From NCBI RefSeq assembly GCF_024721605.1, contig NZ_CP102630.1, positions 992,001-1,056,000 on the forward strand: 64,000 bases of DNA. The letters run 5' to 3'. Origin of the DNA: Sphingomicrobium flavum. GTDB taxonomy: Bacteria; Pseudomonadota; Alphaproteobacteria; Sphingomonadales; Sphingomonadaceae. The translations under genes were made by a program, and so were the position numbers. Positions 17,796-26,650 of the stretch are shown here, piece after piece. Below the pieces are notes generated by a model. It was not told the DNA's origin, did not search any database, and worked only from the letters and a program-made list of their open reading frames with translations. Positions within the stretch are counted from its first letter, which is position 1. Each line of letters opens with the position of its first letter.

Positions 17796-18812
17796 TCAGC
17801 GGGGAAGCGTTACCGCGCGTTCGGGCGCCTGTAAGTCGACCGGAGAATATGCCAGGCCGTCAGACCCCTTTCCCACTGCAAACGTGCGCGCGATGGTCCA
17901 ATCCTGCGTATCGATTTCCGCGATCGTCGCGCTGCCTGTCGCCGCGACCCATAGCCGCCGATTGTCGGGTGACCAAAGCATGGTCACCGGCAGCGCCAGA
18001 TCGCGCACGCCAAGATCGACCGTGGCGATCCGTTCCCTCGACCGGGAATCATAGATCTCCACCATATTCTTGTCGGCAAGACTGATCGCGACATGCCTGC
18101 CATCTGGGGAGATTTCGACGCGGATGGGCACGCCGTCCACGCCAAAGCGATGCTTCAACGTGTAGCTGTGCGCATCGAAGATGCTGACCGTCCGCGCACC
18201 ATTGGCACCGACCCAGATTTCATCGCCATCCTGCGTTGCGGTAATTGCTTCGGCCTGCGCGCCGACCTCCACATCGGCAAGCTTGGCGCCGGTTGCCAGA
18301 TCGATGACGGTGAAATTGCCCGATCCGATATTGGCGACATAAGCGCGCTTCAGATCGGGCGAGAGCGCTACCATGTGACTGCCCTGCATGTCGGTCTTGG
18401 CCGAGAGCGCCAGTTCACCAGTCTCCACATCGACGACGACGATATCCTGCGTCACTTCGGTCGTGACGACCACCTTGTCGGTGTCGCCGATCCATTTGAG
18501 CCCGTGCGGCCCGCGATGATCGCCAAGGCCAATGACCCGCAATTTCTGCCCACTGGCGACGTCGAAGACATGGAGGGTGTCGCCATCATATCCCTGCTCG
18601 CGATAGGAAACGAGGACCGCGGTCTTGCCATCGGGCGAGACGGCAATTTCATGCGGCGCGCGGCCGGTTTCGCTGCGCACGACCTCTTGGCCCGTGGCAA
18701 GGTCGATAAAGCTGACACTATGCTCATATTTGTTGCCGACGATCAGCGTGTCGGCCCCCGCCGGCATGGTGGCCAGGGCGGCGCTGCACAGGAATAAACA
18801 GGCTCTCTTCAT
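17796..18812 (-). CDS. YVTN-type beta-propeller protein, secreted
   Basis: 338 residues with a signal peptide ending MPAGADT and about seven repeated blades, each with a pattern such as HEIAVSPDGKTAVLVSY, HMVALSPDLKRAYVANIG and IRVEISPDGRHVAISLADK. These are YVTN/cytochrome d1-like propellers. Partner and ligand are unknown. It lies downstream of the tRNA-Asp terminator, so it should have its own promoter. Confidence 0.8.
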   Translation of the reverse strand: MKRACLFLCSAALATMPAGADTLIVGNKYEHSVSFIDLATGQEVVRSETGRAPHEIAVSPDGKTAVLVSYREQGYDGDTLHVFDVASGQKLRVIGLGDHRGPHGLKWIGDTDKVVVTTEVTQDIVVVDVETGELALSAKTDMQGSHMVALSPDLKRAYVANIGSGNFTVIDLATGAKLADVEVGAQAEAITATQDGDEIWVGANGARTVSIFDAHSYTLKHRFGVDGVPIRVEISPDGRHVAISLADKNMVEIYDSRSRERIATVDLGVRDLALPVTMLWSPDNRRLWVAATGSATIAEIDTQDWTIARTFAVGKGSDGLAYSPVDLQAPERAVTLPR

Positions 18813-18908
18813 CGCATCATCTCCCGCACGATCATGATGCGCGTGACGCTAGGCCGGGCGATGACCGGCGGCCAGATCGCTTCGATGAACGGTGATACGG
18901 CAGATATG

Positions 18909-18932
18909 AAAAAGGAGGCCCCGGGCCTCCTT
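18909..18932 (-). terminator. terminator of tRNA-Asp
   Basis: On the minus strand AAGGAGGCC is followed by GGGCCTCCTT, closing a GC-rich stem, and then a run of five T. It lies about 30 nt after the encoded CCA of tRNA-Asp. Confidence 0.85.
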
Positions 18933-18962
18933 GAGCAGCGGATGGCCACCCTTGCAAAAAGG

Positions 18963-19039
<77 letters not shown>

Positions 19040-19095
19040 TTGGTGTGTGGCGGGCAGTTAGAAGAGGGCCTCACGCCTGTCAACACGCTAACAGC

Positions 19096-20235
19096 CTATC
19101 CATCACCTTTTTCGTCATCTTCCCCGATATGGGTCAGCGTACCATCCTCGAACAGGAAGCCGGCAATGTCGGGCGTGCCCGCCGCTGCGAAGACGGTCTT
19201 GATGATGATCAGCAGCGGAATCGCCAGCAATGCGCCGGTGGTCCCCCAGATCCACGCCCAGAAACTGAGCGAGAGCAGGATCAGGAGCGGCGAGATATGG
19301 ACGCGCTTGCCGACCAGCATCGGCGTGATCAGGTTAGCCTCCACCGTGTGCAGTCCGACGAAGACCAGCGGCGGCAGCAAGGCGGCCCAGGGATCGACAA
19401 ATGTCATCAGCCCGCCAAGCCCCAGCAGCAGCGATGCCGCGATTGGCCCGAGATAGGGAATGAAATTGAGCACCGCCACGATCCCGCCCCACATGATCGG
19501 CGAATCCATGCCCAGCGCCCACAGCACCACCGCGGTCACTGCGCCCAGCGACAGGTTCACGAAGGTGATGGTGGCGATGTAGGTCGAGGTGGAATCGACC
19601 ACCTCGCCGATCACGCGCGCGGTGGTCAGCGCGCCTTCGAAGCTTCCGCGGCTGGTGATGGTGCGCTCGCGCATGGCGGTCCAGCCCGCCAGGAAGAAGA
19701 AGATCAGCAGCGTCGCGAAGAAGATCTGGATCAGCACGCGCGGCGCCGAACTGGTCAACAGGTCGAGCAGTGAATTGGGCGTTTCCACCTGCACCGTATC
19801 GTTGGCCGACATGTCGAAGCGGCCCAGCGTCGAATCAAGAAAATCCTCGATCGCGGTGTAGAAATCGATGAAGGGCGCAAGCGTCGTCGTCACCCGCTCA
19901 ATCCGTTCGGGCACGAGCGCGAACCAGTCGATCGCGGGCAGCACGATCGAGGCGATGACGAAACTGGCGAAGGCGATGAAAAGAATGAGGCTGGTGAGGC
20001 TGGCGAGCCAGCTCGGGAAGCGATGGCGTTCGAGCCATTCGAGCAGCGGCACCAGCGCGATGGCGATCACCAGTGCAGCAGTTACCGGGAGAAAGAATTC
20101 AGCCCCCGCCCGCAGCGCAAACGGTAGCGCGACGATGAAGCCAAGCCCCGCGAACAAGGCAATGGCGGCCAGCAGCCGGACCCGCTTCACTTCAAGCGTA
20201 TGGTGGGTATCGCGATGGTCGGGAGTAGCACTCAT
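19096..20235 (-). CDS. AI-2E / PerM family transporter
   Basis: 379 residues with the family's topology: helices near residues 25-55 and 68-92, a soluble segment (about 95-190), then helices in the C-terminal half. Family signatures are IMWGGIVAVLNFIPYLGPI and a late GLHTVEANLITPMLVGKR. The family exports diverse small molecules or ions; AI-2 itself is unlikely in this group. It stands between the two tRNA genes, all on the minus strand. Confidence 0.9.
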   Translation of the reverse strand: MSATPDHRDTHHTLEVKRVRLLAAIALFAGLGFIVALPFALRAGAEFFLPVTAALVIAIALVPLLEWLERHRFPSWLASLTSLILFIAFASFVIASIVLPAIDWFALVPERIERVTTTLAPFIDFYTAIEDFLDSTLGRFDMSANDTVQVETPNSLLDLLTSSAPRVLIQIFFATLLIFFFLAGWTAMRERTITSRGSFEGALTTARVIGEVVDSTSTYIATITFVNLSLGAVTAVVLWALGMDSPIMWGGIVAVLNFIPYLGPIAASLLLGLGGLMTFVDPWAALLPPLVFVGLHTVEANLITPMLVGKRVHISPLLILLSLSFWAWIWGTTGALLAIPLLIIIKTVFAAAGTPDIAGFLFEDGTLTHIGEDDEKGDG

Positions 20236-20300
20236 GGCGCGACACTAAAGCGACTTTGTCCGCTACGCTAGCGCAACAATCGCCCTGAAACCCGAAATGC

Positions 20301-20385
20301 TGGTACCTCCGGCCGGACTCGAACCGGCACTTCGTAAGAAAATCGATTTTGAGTCGATCGCGTCTACCAATTCCGCCACGGAGGC
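20301..20385 (-). tRNA. tRNA-Leu (CAA)
   Basis: 85 nt with encoded CCA. The acceptor arms GCCTCCG and CGGAGGT pair (G-T at the end), the discriminator is A, and the anticodon loop CTCAAAA reads CAA. A long variable arm (class II) follows, and the T loop is GGTTCGAGTCC. Confidence 0.98.
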
Positions 20386-20431
20386 AGACCAGCAGGGGCG
20401 GCCACTAAACGAGGCCGCCGCCCGATACAAG

Positions 20432-20890
20432 TCAGTTGCCCTTGGCCCAGCTGAAAGCGGTCGGGCTGGCACCATATTTGTTGGGCACGGTATGCCCTTC
20501 GCGCGCCAGCAGATAGAGGATGCGCGCCCACATCAGCATGACGATGCCGCCATAGCCCAGCTTGATGATCCCGGCGATAAAACCACCGAACCAGTAGATC
20601 AGCGGGGCCGCCAGCAGCATCGCGAAGGGCACCAGCAATTCCTTGCCGCTATTGCCGGTATCGTGAAGGCGGCGGATCGTCACCGACACCTGCGGAATGA
20701 AGAGCAGGGCCGCGGTCAGGAAATAGACCGGACCGGGTAGCAGCGTCACCGCGCCGAAAAAGGCATCGACCACACGCGCCAGCGCCTGGGCCAGGATGAC
20801 GAACAGGAAGAAAGTCCAAAATTCGCTGCGCGAAGCGCGACCTTTGAAGTCGGCATATTTGGACAGGCTGTGCTGGACAGATTGGAACAT
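20432..20890 (-). CDS. DUF805 membrane protein (first of a pair)
   Basis: 152 residues starting MFQSVQHSLSKYADFKGRASR. DUF805 marks are the N-terminal GRASRSEFWTFFLF, the central VTIRRLHDTGNSG and a C-terminal segment near NKYG. Four transmembrane helices are likely. The molecular role of the family is unknown. It follows a second DUF805 gene on the same strand, 42 nt away, and probably forms an operon with it. Confidence 0.85.
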   Translation of the reverse strand: MFQSVQHSLSKYADFKGRASRSEFWTFFLFVILAQALARVVDAFFGAVTLLPGPVYFLTAALLFIPQVSVTIRRLHDTGNSGKELLVPFAMLLAAPLIYWFGGFIAGIIKLGYGGIVMLMWARILYLLAREGHTVPNKYGASPTAFSWAKGN

Positions 20891-20932
20891 GTTTACGACC
20901 CCCGAAAAGCTACTGCTGCAAAGAAAAGCCAA

Positions 20933-21418
20933 TCAGAAGCCATATTGCAAGCCATAAGGATTTGGCCCGTAGAGATTATCGCCCGGATTGCTGTCCTGCA
21001 CCATCATGAACAGGAACTTCAGCCCGATCAGGATGATTGCGCCGACCGCCAGAAAAACCGCCGCTCCTCCCGTCGCGAACAGCAGGACCCAGCCCACCGG
21101 TGTCAGGAAAAGGACGATGAGCGGGACGTAGATGGCCAGGCCATAGCCCAGCACCAGCCAGCCCGACTTGTTGATATCGTGCAGTCGCCGCACTGTCACC
21201 GTGATGCTGGGCACGAGCAGCGTCAGGCTGACCGGGGTCGACAGGGTGAAAGGCGCGTGCGGATCGTTCAATCCGGCAAGTTCGTCGAACAGGGCGGTGA
21301 TGATGCCGACGACCATGTACAGCAGCCAGAACCACCAATATTCGGCACGCGGGCTGCGGCCATGCAATTGGAAGTATTTCTCAAGTGGCAGAAATGCCCA
21401 CTGGATCGGCGACAACAT
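20933..21418 (-). CDS. DUF805 membrane protein (second of a pair)
   Basis: 161 residues from MLSPIQWAFLPLEKYFQLHG, with GRSPRAEYWWFWLLY, VTVRRLHDINKSGWL and a terminal GDNLYGPNPYG. The ATG at 21418 was chosen over a TTG two codons upstream because GGGGAG lies 9 nt before it. It is clearly related to the gene immediately downstream; the pair is a diverged tandem duplication. Confidence 0.85.
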   Translation of the reverse strand: MLSPIQWAFLPLEKYFQLHGRSPRAEYWWFWLLYMVVGIITALFDELAGLNDPHAPFTLSTPVSLTLLVPSITVTVRRLHDINKSGWLVLGYGLAIYVPLIVLFLTPVGWVLLFATGGAAVFLAVGAIILIGLKFLFMMVQDSNPGDNLYGPNPYGLQYGF

Positions 21419-21479
21419 ACGCAACCACTCCCCGTTTGACCGAGCGAGGGCAGATTAGCCGACCTTCCCTACGGAATGC

Positions 21480-22157
21480 TTAATTGTCAGTCGCCGCGAC
21501 GCTGGGCGCAACATGGCTATATCCCCACGCCCCAGGGTCGGGATCGCCCGCTTCGACGATCAGATTTTCCAGTTGTTCGACCAGCTTTTCATAGCGCCGC
21601 AACGATTTGTAGAAACGGTTGCTGCGTGGCTGCAGGTCCTCGCGGGAGCATCGATAGACCGGTACGATGATGATTTCGGGTTGCGGACCAAACCGTGCTT
21701 CCCAGTCGCGAACCAGCCGCTTCACCCTGGATTCGAAGCGTCGATTGTAAAGCTGCGCCTGCTCGAGCGCGAAAAGCTTGTCACAGGAATACATCACTGC
21801 ACCGTACCACAATGCTTCATTGGGCGATGTCCGGGGACGATCTGGCGCGCGGCCGAAATAGCGCCACTCGAGCGGGCGAAGCTTGGCCTCGAGCTGTTTA
21901 CGATCCGCTGCCCTTGCGCTGTGATCGCGCATTTCTTCTAGCGTCAGGCAGTAACGGTCCGGCCAGATATCTGCTGGCACGGGCTCGCGATGGCGCCTTG
22001 CCGCCTCGACCACCCTGATAATGCGATCCCCATCGATGGCGAAATTGATCATTTCCGTGCCGTCATCCGCGCATTCAAGCTGCGGATAAGGCCCAGTCTC
22101 ACCTGCTTGCAGCGCCGCCGAAGCGAGGAGAATCGAAGCAAGGCCAACCGATGACAT
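21480..22157 (-). CDS. secreted protein of unknown function
   Basis: 225 residues with a short signal peptide (residues 1-18, ending LQAGE). The mature part is Arg- and Tyr-rich and helical, and holds three cysteines after the signal (CADD, RYCLT, YSCDK) and a fourth in YRCSRED. No family recognised. A -10-like GCTATAGG lies six bases before the ATG without a convincing -35. It is monocistronic between comM and the DUF805 pair. Confidence 0.65.
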   Translation of the reverse strand: MSSVGLASILLASAALQAGETGPYPQLECADDGTEMINFAIDGDRIIRVVEAARRHREPVPADIWPDRYCLTLEEMRDHSARAADRKQLEAKLRPLEWRYFGRAPDRPRTSPNEALWYGAVMYSCDKLFALEQAQLYNRRFESRVKRLVRDWEARFGPQPEIIIVPVYRCSREDLQPRSNRFYKSLRRYEKLVEQLENLIVEAGDPDPGAWGYSHVAPSVAATDN

Positions 22158-22188
22158 GGCGATCCTATAGCATGTTCGCGCCCGACAA

Positions 22189-23697
22189 TCAGTTCCTCGG
22201 CGGCTGGTGCCGATAGCTCAGCGCCTCGGCGATATGGATACGGCCGACATTCTGTGCGTCCGCGAGATCGGCGATGGTGCGGGCGACTTTGAGGACGCGG
22301 TGATAGGCCCGCGCGGAAAGGCGCATGGCACTGGCGGCATCGGTGAGGAGGCGCGCACCGGCTTCGTCGGGTCTGGCGACCTGTTCCAATAGCTTGCCCG
22401 ACGCCTCGGCATTGGTGCGGATCCCCTGCCCTTCATATCTTGCGCGCTGGATGTCCCGCGCTGCAGCAACCCTGGCGGCGACTGCTTCACTGCCTTCAGC
22501 CGGTGGCGGTAGCGACAGATCGGCTGCGCTGACTGCGGCGACTTCGACATGGCAGTCGATGCGGTCCAGCAAGGGGCCTGACAGCTTGGCCTGATAATCG
22601 GCAGCGCAGCGCGGGGCGCGGCTGCAGGCCAGCGCCGGGTCGCCCAGATGCCCGCAGCGGCACGGATTCATCGCCGCAATCAGCTGCACACGGGCCGGAA
22701 AGGTCACATGCGCGTTGGCGCGGGCCACATCGACCGTGCCCGTTTCCAAGGGCTGGCGCAGCGAATCGAGCACGCCGCGCTGGAATTCGGGAAGCTCGTC
22801 GAGAAACAGCACGCCCAGGTGCGCCAAGCTGATCTCGCCCGGGCGCACCTTGAGGCCCCCGCCCACCAGCGCGGGCATGGAGGCCGAATGGTGCGGCGCG
22901 CGGAACGGCCGCCGCCTTTTCATCACCCCGCCATCCAGATCACCCGCTACGCTGGCGATCATCGAGACTTCCAGCGCTTCAGAGGGCGACAAGGGCGGCA
23001 GGATGCTGGGTAAGCAGGCCGCCAGCATGGACTTGCCACTGCCCGGCGGGCCGCTCATCAGTAGATTGTGCGAGCCTGCTGCTGCGATCTCAAGCGCACG
23101 CTTGGCGGTCTCCTGCCCCTTCACTTCGGCAAGGTCGGGCCCGCCCACCAGCGGTTCGGCCTGTCCGGGCTGGGGCGCGGGGATGAGGCTGGTGCCCTTG
23201 AAATGGGCAAGCAGGCTCAGGAGATCGCGCGGCGCCACCACTTCGACATTTCCCGCCCAAGCCGCTTCGGGCCCCTGCACGCCGGGGCAGATCAGCCCCA
23301 TATCCCGCCCCGAGGCATGGAGCGCGGCCAACAACACGCCGGGCGACGCGGCGATGCGCCCGTCCAGCCCCAACTCGCCTACCACCACATAATGGGAAAG
23401 CTGCTCGGCATCGACCGCGCCCAGCGCCGCCAGCAGGGCCAGCGCGATGGGCAGGTCATAATGCGAGCCTTCCTTGGGCAGGTCGGCGGGAGACAGATTG
23501 ACGACGATCCGCTTGGGCGGCAGCGCCAGCCCCACGGCGGTCAGCGCCGCCCGCACCCGCTCACGGCTTTCGGCGACGGCCTTGTCGGGCAGGCCGACGA
23601 TGACGAAGGCGGGAAGCCCGCTGGAAAGCTGCACCTGAACCTCGACGCTGCGCGCCTCCAGGCCCAGATAAGCGGTGGTCATGACGGTCGCGACCAT
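22189..23697 (-). CDS. comM: YifB/ComM-type Mg-chelatase-like AAA+ ATPase
   Basis: A 502-residue hexameric helicase-type ATPase. In naturally competent bacteria ComM drives branch migration of incoming DNA. An N-terminal Lon-like S5 domain (GLPAFVIVGLPDKAVAESRE) precedes Walker A GPPGSGKSMLA, Walker B LFLDELPEF and a C-terminal Mg-chelatase part with a zinc-like cluster (CRCGHLGDPALAC). The start MVATVMTTAYLG matches the alphaproteobacterial form. dprA, another recombination/competence gene, lies elsewhere in the window. Confidence 0.93.
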   Translation of the reverse strand: MVATVMTTAYLGLEARSVEVQVQLSSGLPAFVIVGLPDKAVAESRERVRAALTAVGLALPPKRIVVNLSPADLPKEGSHYDLPIALALLAALGAVDAEQLSHYVVVGELGLDGRIAASPGVLLAALHASGRDMGLICPGVQGPEAAWAGNVEVVAPRDLLSLLAHFKGTSLIPAPQPGQAEPLVGGPDLAEVKGQETAKRALEIAAAGSHNLLMSGPPGSGKSMLAACLPSILPPLSPSEALEVSMIASVAGDLDGGVMKRRRPFRAPHHSASMPALVGGGLKVRPGEISLAHLGVLFLDELPEFQRGVLDSLRQPLETGTVDVARANAHVTFPARVQLIAAMNPCRCGHLGDPALACSRAPRCAADYQAKLSGPLLDRIDCHVEVAAVSAADLSLPPPAEGSEAVAARVAAARDIQRARYEGQGIRTNAEASGKLLEQVARPDEAGARLLTDAASAMRLSARAYHRVLKVARTIADLADAQNVGRIHIAEALSYRHQPPRN

Positions 23698-23842
23698 CAG
23701 CGATGCACCCGGGCATCAACGGTGGAAAAAGGCAACAATCCCCCTGGCTTCGGCGCACCCAACCTATCGCCTGCGTAATGAAAGGCAACCACCTGTCGAA
23801 ATCGGTCTTGCGTCAGCGCAGTCTCCTACCCAAATGAGACCC

Positions 23843-24169
23843 ATGGCCTCGCGGGAGAAAAAATGGATCGACACCACGCCGATGCGCGAAATCGTGTTCG
23901 GCTGCGGCGTCGTGCTGATCCTGCTGTCTCCCGTCGTCGGCGCGATCCCGGGACCGGGCGGCACGATAGTTTTCGCGATCGGCCTTGCCATGGTCCTGCG
24001 TACCAGCCGCTGGGCCAAGCATCGCTACGTCAAATGGAAGCGCAACCATCCCGAAGCAGGCCGCTGGACCGACTGGGGCTTGAGGCGTCGTAGCGCAAAA
24101 CGGCGCGAGGCGCTGATGAAGCAGCAAAAAGAGGCATCGCGCCTTGAAAAAGCGCCCCAAGGCGATTGA
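23843..24169 (+). CDS. PGPGW-like small membrane protein
   Basis: 108 residues with one hydrophobic region (about residues 14-46) around the motif AIPGPGGT, followed by a basic cytoplasmic-looking tail (WAKHRYVKWKRNHPEAGRW and many Lys/Arg). It resembles the PGPGW family of putative transmembrane proteins, although the final W is replaced by G-T. An ATG three codons earlier (23834) is equally possible. The rpmH -35 box overlaps its stop codon. Confidence 0.65.
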   Translation: MASREKKWIDTTPMREIVFGCGVVLILLSPVVGAIPGPGGTIVFAIGLAMVLRTSRWAKHRYVKWKRNHPEAGRWTDWGLRRRSAKRREALMKQQKEASRLEKAPQGD

Positions 24170-24194
24170 CAGTTGCGCCATTCCCCTCTAGTGG
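24166..24194 (+). promoter_or_regulatory. rpmH promoter (TTGACA-N17-TAGTGG)
   Basis: TTGACA (24166-24171) with a 17-nt spacer to TAGTGG (24189-24194). It overlaps the stop of the upstream gene. The predicted start near 24201 gives a leader of roughly 50 nt that contains a terminator-like hairpin. Confidence 0.65.
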
Positions 24195-24207
24195 CGCCCC
24201 CAAGACG

Positions 24208-24230
24208 GGCCGCGCGAAGCGGCCATTTTT
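24208..24230 (+). promoter_or_regulatory. terminator-like hairpin in the rpmH leader
   Basis: GGCCGC-GCGAA-GCGGCC followed by ATTTTT, lying between the rpmH promoter and the rpmH start. It could end read-through from the PGPGW-like gene or act as an attenuator of the rpmH-rnpA-yidD-yidC operon. A similar hairpin with a T run lies between promoter and start of rpsT. Confidence 0.6.
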
Positions 24231-24247
24231 CATTTAGTTATCGAGGC

Positions 24248-24715
24248 ATGAGCGATGAAGCGCACTTTCCAGCCAAGCAATCTCGTCCGCAAGCGGCGCC
24301 ACGGGTTCCGCACCCGGATGGCCGACGCCAACGGCCGCAAGGTTCTGGCTCGCCGCCGCGCCAAGGGCCGCAAGAAGCTCAGCGCCTAATCCGGCTTACC
24401 AAACGCAGCGACTATCTCGCCGCCAATCGCGGCAAGCGCGTAGCCATGCCCGGCTTCGTGCTGCTGGTGCACGACCGCAAGGATGGTGACGAGGCCATGC
24501 GCTATGGCCTCACCGTTTCCAAAAAGGTCGGCAAGGCCGTGACCCGCAACCGCATGAAACGCCGCTTTCGTCAGCTGATGCGCGCCATTTTGCCCGAATC
24601 GGGTCTGGCCGGCGCCGATCATGTGCTGATTGGCCGGGCAAGCGGGATCGAGCGCGATTTTTCCGTGCTGCACGAAGAATTGGTCACCGCGCTTGCAAGG
24701 ATTGCAAAGCGGTGA
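24248..24715 (+). CDS. rnpA: ribonuclease P protein component, start overlapping rpmH
   Basis: RnpA is the protein subunit of RNase P. The family core begins [17 protein letters not shown] and includes [21 protein letters not shown], the RNR motif. No ATG, GTG or TTG exists in frame between 24248 and the core; the next ATG (in RVAMPGF) would cut off the essential start. The first usable ATG is at 24248, 7 nt before the rpmH ATG, so rpmH would be nested out of frame and RnpA would gain about 47 residues (155 in all), as described for Thermus. The alternative is initiation at ATC 24389-24391, which overlaps the rpmH stop (TAATC) and gives a normal 108-residue RnpA. Confidence 0.75.
   Translation: MSDEAHFPAKQSRPQAAPRVPHPDGRRQRPQGSGSPPRQGPQEAQRLIRLTKRSDYLAANRGKRVAMPGFVLLVHDRKDGDEAMRYGLTVSKKVGKAVTRNRMKRRFRQLMRAILPESGLAGADHVLIGRASGIERDFSVLHEELVTALARIAKR
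24255..24389 (+). CDS. rpmH: 50S ribosomal protein L34
   Basis: 44 residues, the complete L34: [20 protein letters not shown] at the start and a terminal KGRKKLSA. It has the normal length and gene order (rpmH-rnpA-yidD-yidC). Unusually, another in-frame-open ATG for rnpA lies only 7 nt upstream of its start. Confidence 0.98.
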   Translation: MKRTFQPSNLVRKRRHGFRTRMADANGRKVLARRRAKGRKKLSA

Positions 24716-24924
24716 TCGGCAAGCTGATGATCCTCATCACGAGGGGGTGGCAGAAGGGTCCGTCGCGGATCCTGCCGCCCACCTGCCGCTTCCAGCCCAG
24801 CTGTTCGGCCTATGCCATTACGGCGATCGAACGCTATGGGGCCTTGAAAGGCGGCTGGCTTGCCGCCAAACGCATCGCACGCTGCCATCCCTGGGGGGGA
24901 CAGGGTCATGACCCGGTTCCGTGA
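24712..24924 (+). CDS. yidD: membrane protein insertion efficiency factor YidD
   Basis: 70 residues from a GTG overlapping the rnpA stop (GTGA). Family motifs: [36 protein letters not shown] and [14 protein letters not shown]. YidD is a small membrane-associated helper of YidC, and the operon order supports it. An internal ATG five codons later is a possible alternative start. Confidence 0.93.
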   Translation: MIGKLMILITRGWQKGPSRILPPTCRFQPSCSAYAITAIERYGALKGGWLAAKRIARCHPWGGQGHDPVP

Positions 24925-24952
24925 ATTCCGGCAAACAGAAGGACGTTCCTAA

Positions 24953-26650
24953 GTGACTCCCGATAACCGCAACATGATCCTGGCCATCGTGCTGAGCGCG
25001 ATGGTGCTCATCGGCTGGTCGATCTTCTTCCCGACCTCGACCGATGATCTGCCAGCCGAGCAGCCGGTCAACGAGGAACTGGTCCCCGGCGAGCCGGTCG
25101 AGGATGTCGCACTGCCCGAAACCCAACCGCGCAGCATCGAACAGGCGCTGGAAGGCGGCAATCGCGTCACCATCGCCACGCCCCAGCTGGCGGGCTCGAT
25201 CAACCTCAAGGGCGCCCGCATCGACGATCTCAACCTCGTCAATCACAATTATGAGATGAATGGCGACAAGCCGATCCGCCTGCTTTCGCCCGCCGGAACG
25301 CCCGATGCCTATTTCGTCGAATATGGCTGGACCGGCGAAGGCGTGGAAACGCCCAACAGCAATACGATCTGGCAAGCCTCGGGCGACCATCTGACCGACG
25401 ACAGTCCGCTGACTCTGACCTGGGAAAATGCGACCGGCCAGCGCTTCATCCAGACCATCAGTGTCGATGACGGCTATCTGTTCACGGTCGAACGCAAGGT
25501 CGAAAATCGCGGCGCCGGTGCTATTGGCGTGCGCCCCTATGCGACGGCACGCCGCGCCCATACGTCGGGCGAAACCAGCTTCTGGACCGTCCACATCGGC
25601 CCGATGGGCGTCTTCAACGACGAGGCCAATTACGGCGTCGACTACGAGACGCTCGATGAGGAAGGTGGCCAGCGCTTCACGACCAATGACGGCTGGGTCG
25701 GCTTCACCGACAAATATTGGCTGACCGCACTGGTCCCGGGCGGCAACAACCAGGTCACCGCCAATATGCGTGCAGTGCCATCGGGTGGGTACCAGGTTGA
25801 TTATGTTGACGAGAATATGCTGGTGAACCCCGGCACTTCGAAGACCACCAAGGCCCGCCTGTTCGCCGGCGCCAAGGAGAAGAGCTTCCTTGACCGTTAT
25901 GAAGATGAAGGCGTCAGCCGCCTGTCCAAGGCGATCGACTGGGGCTGGTTCGAATGGTTCATGCGCCCGATCTTCGATCTCTTGCGCTTCCTCTTCAAGG
26001 TCACCGGCAATTTCGGCGTCGCCATCATCTGCCTGACCTTCCTGGTGCGCTTTGCGCTGTTCCCGATCGCCAACAAGCAGTTCCGCTCGATGGCCGGCAT
26101 GCGCCGCATCCAGCCCAAGCTGAAGGCGCTGCAGGATCGCTACAAGGACGACAAGCCGCGCCTTCAGCAGGAAATGCTCAAGCTCTACCAGAAGGAAAAG
26201 ATCAATCCGGCGGCGGGCTGCCTGCCCATTCTGCTGCAGATCCCGATCTTCTACGCGCTCTACAAGGTGCTGCTGGTCAGCGTGGAAATGCGCCACCAGC
26301 CCTTCGCGCTGTGGATCAAGGATTTGAGCGCGCCCGATCCGCTGACCCCGATCAACCTGTTCGGCCTGCTGGACTTCACGCCGCCCGCGATGATCGCCAT
26401 CGGCATCCTGCCGATCCTGCTGGGCATCACCATGTGGCTGCAGTTCAAACTCAATCCCACGCCGATGACCGATCCGATCCAAAAGCAAATCTTCGGCATC
26501 ATGCCGTGGGTGCTGATGGTCATCATGGCGCCCTTTGCGGCGGGCCTTCAGCTTTACTGGGTCACCAATAACATCCTCACCATCGCGCAGCAGAAATGGC
26601 TCTATTCGCGCTATGACAAGGAAATGACCCCGGCTGAAGACAAGGCATGA
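24953..26650 (+). CDS. yidC: membrane protein insertase YidC
   Basis: 565 residues. The first transmembrane helix (about 8-26) is followed by a large periplasmic domain (roughly 27-345) and the conserved C-terminal insertase core with five helices, including the positively charged FRSMAGMRRIQPKL loop and INPAAGCLPILLQIPIFYAL. It starts at GTG with AAGGA 11 nt upstream. The stop overlaps engB (ATGA). It inserts and folds inner-membrane proteins, alone or with Sec. Confidence 0.98.
   Translation: MTPDNRNMILAIVLSAMVLIGWSIFFPTSTDDLPAEQPVNEELVPGEPVEDVALPETQPRSIEQALEGGNRVTIATPQLAGSINLKGARIDDLNLVNHNYEMNGDKPIRLLSPAGTPDAYFVEYGWTGEGVETPNSNTIWQASGDHLTDDSPLTLTWENATGQRFIQTISVDDGYLFTVERKVENRGAGAIGVRPYATARRAHTSGETSFWTVHIGPMGVFNDEANYGVDYETLDEEGGQRFTTNDGWVGFTDKYWLTALVPGGNNQVTANMRAVPSGGYQVDYVDENMLVNPGTSKTTKARLFAGAKEKSFLDRYEDEGVSRLSKAIDWGWFEWFMRPIFDLLRFLFKVTGNFGVAIICLTFLVRFALFPIANKQFRSMAGMRRIQPKLKALQDRYKDDKPRLQQEMLKLYQKEKINPAAGCLPILLQIPIFYALYKVLLVSVEMRHQPFALWIKDLSAPDPLTPINLFGLLDFTPPAMIAIGILPILLGITMWLQFKLNPTPMTDPIQKQIFGIMPWVLMVIMAPFAAGLQLYWVTNNILTIAQQKWLYSRYDKEMTPAEDKA

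Noticed and set aside
24440-24715. rnpA starting at the internal ATG in RVAMPGF
   Set aside because: It would delete the conserved [10 protein letters not shown] start of the RNase P protein.
24818-26488. A 556-codon open frame antisense to yidC
   Set aside because: Long antisense frames are normal in high-GC DNA; it has no start context, no domain pattern, and covers a certain gene.
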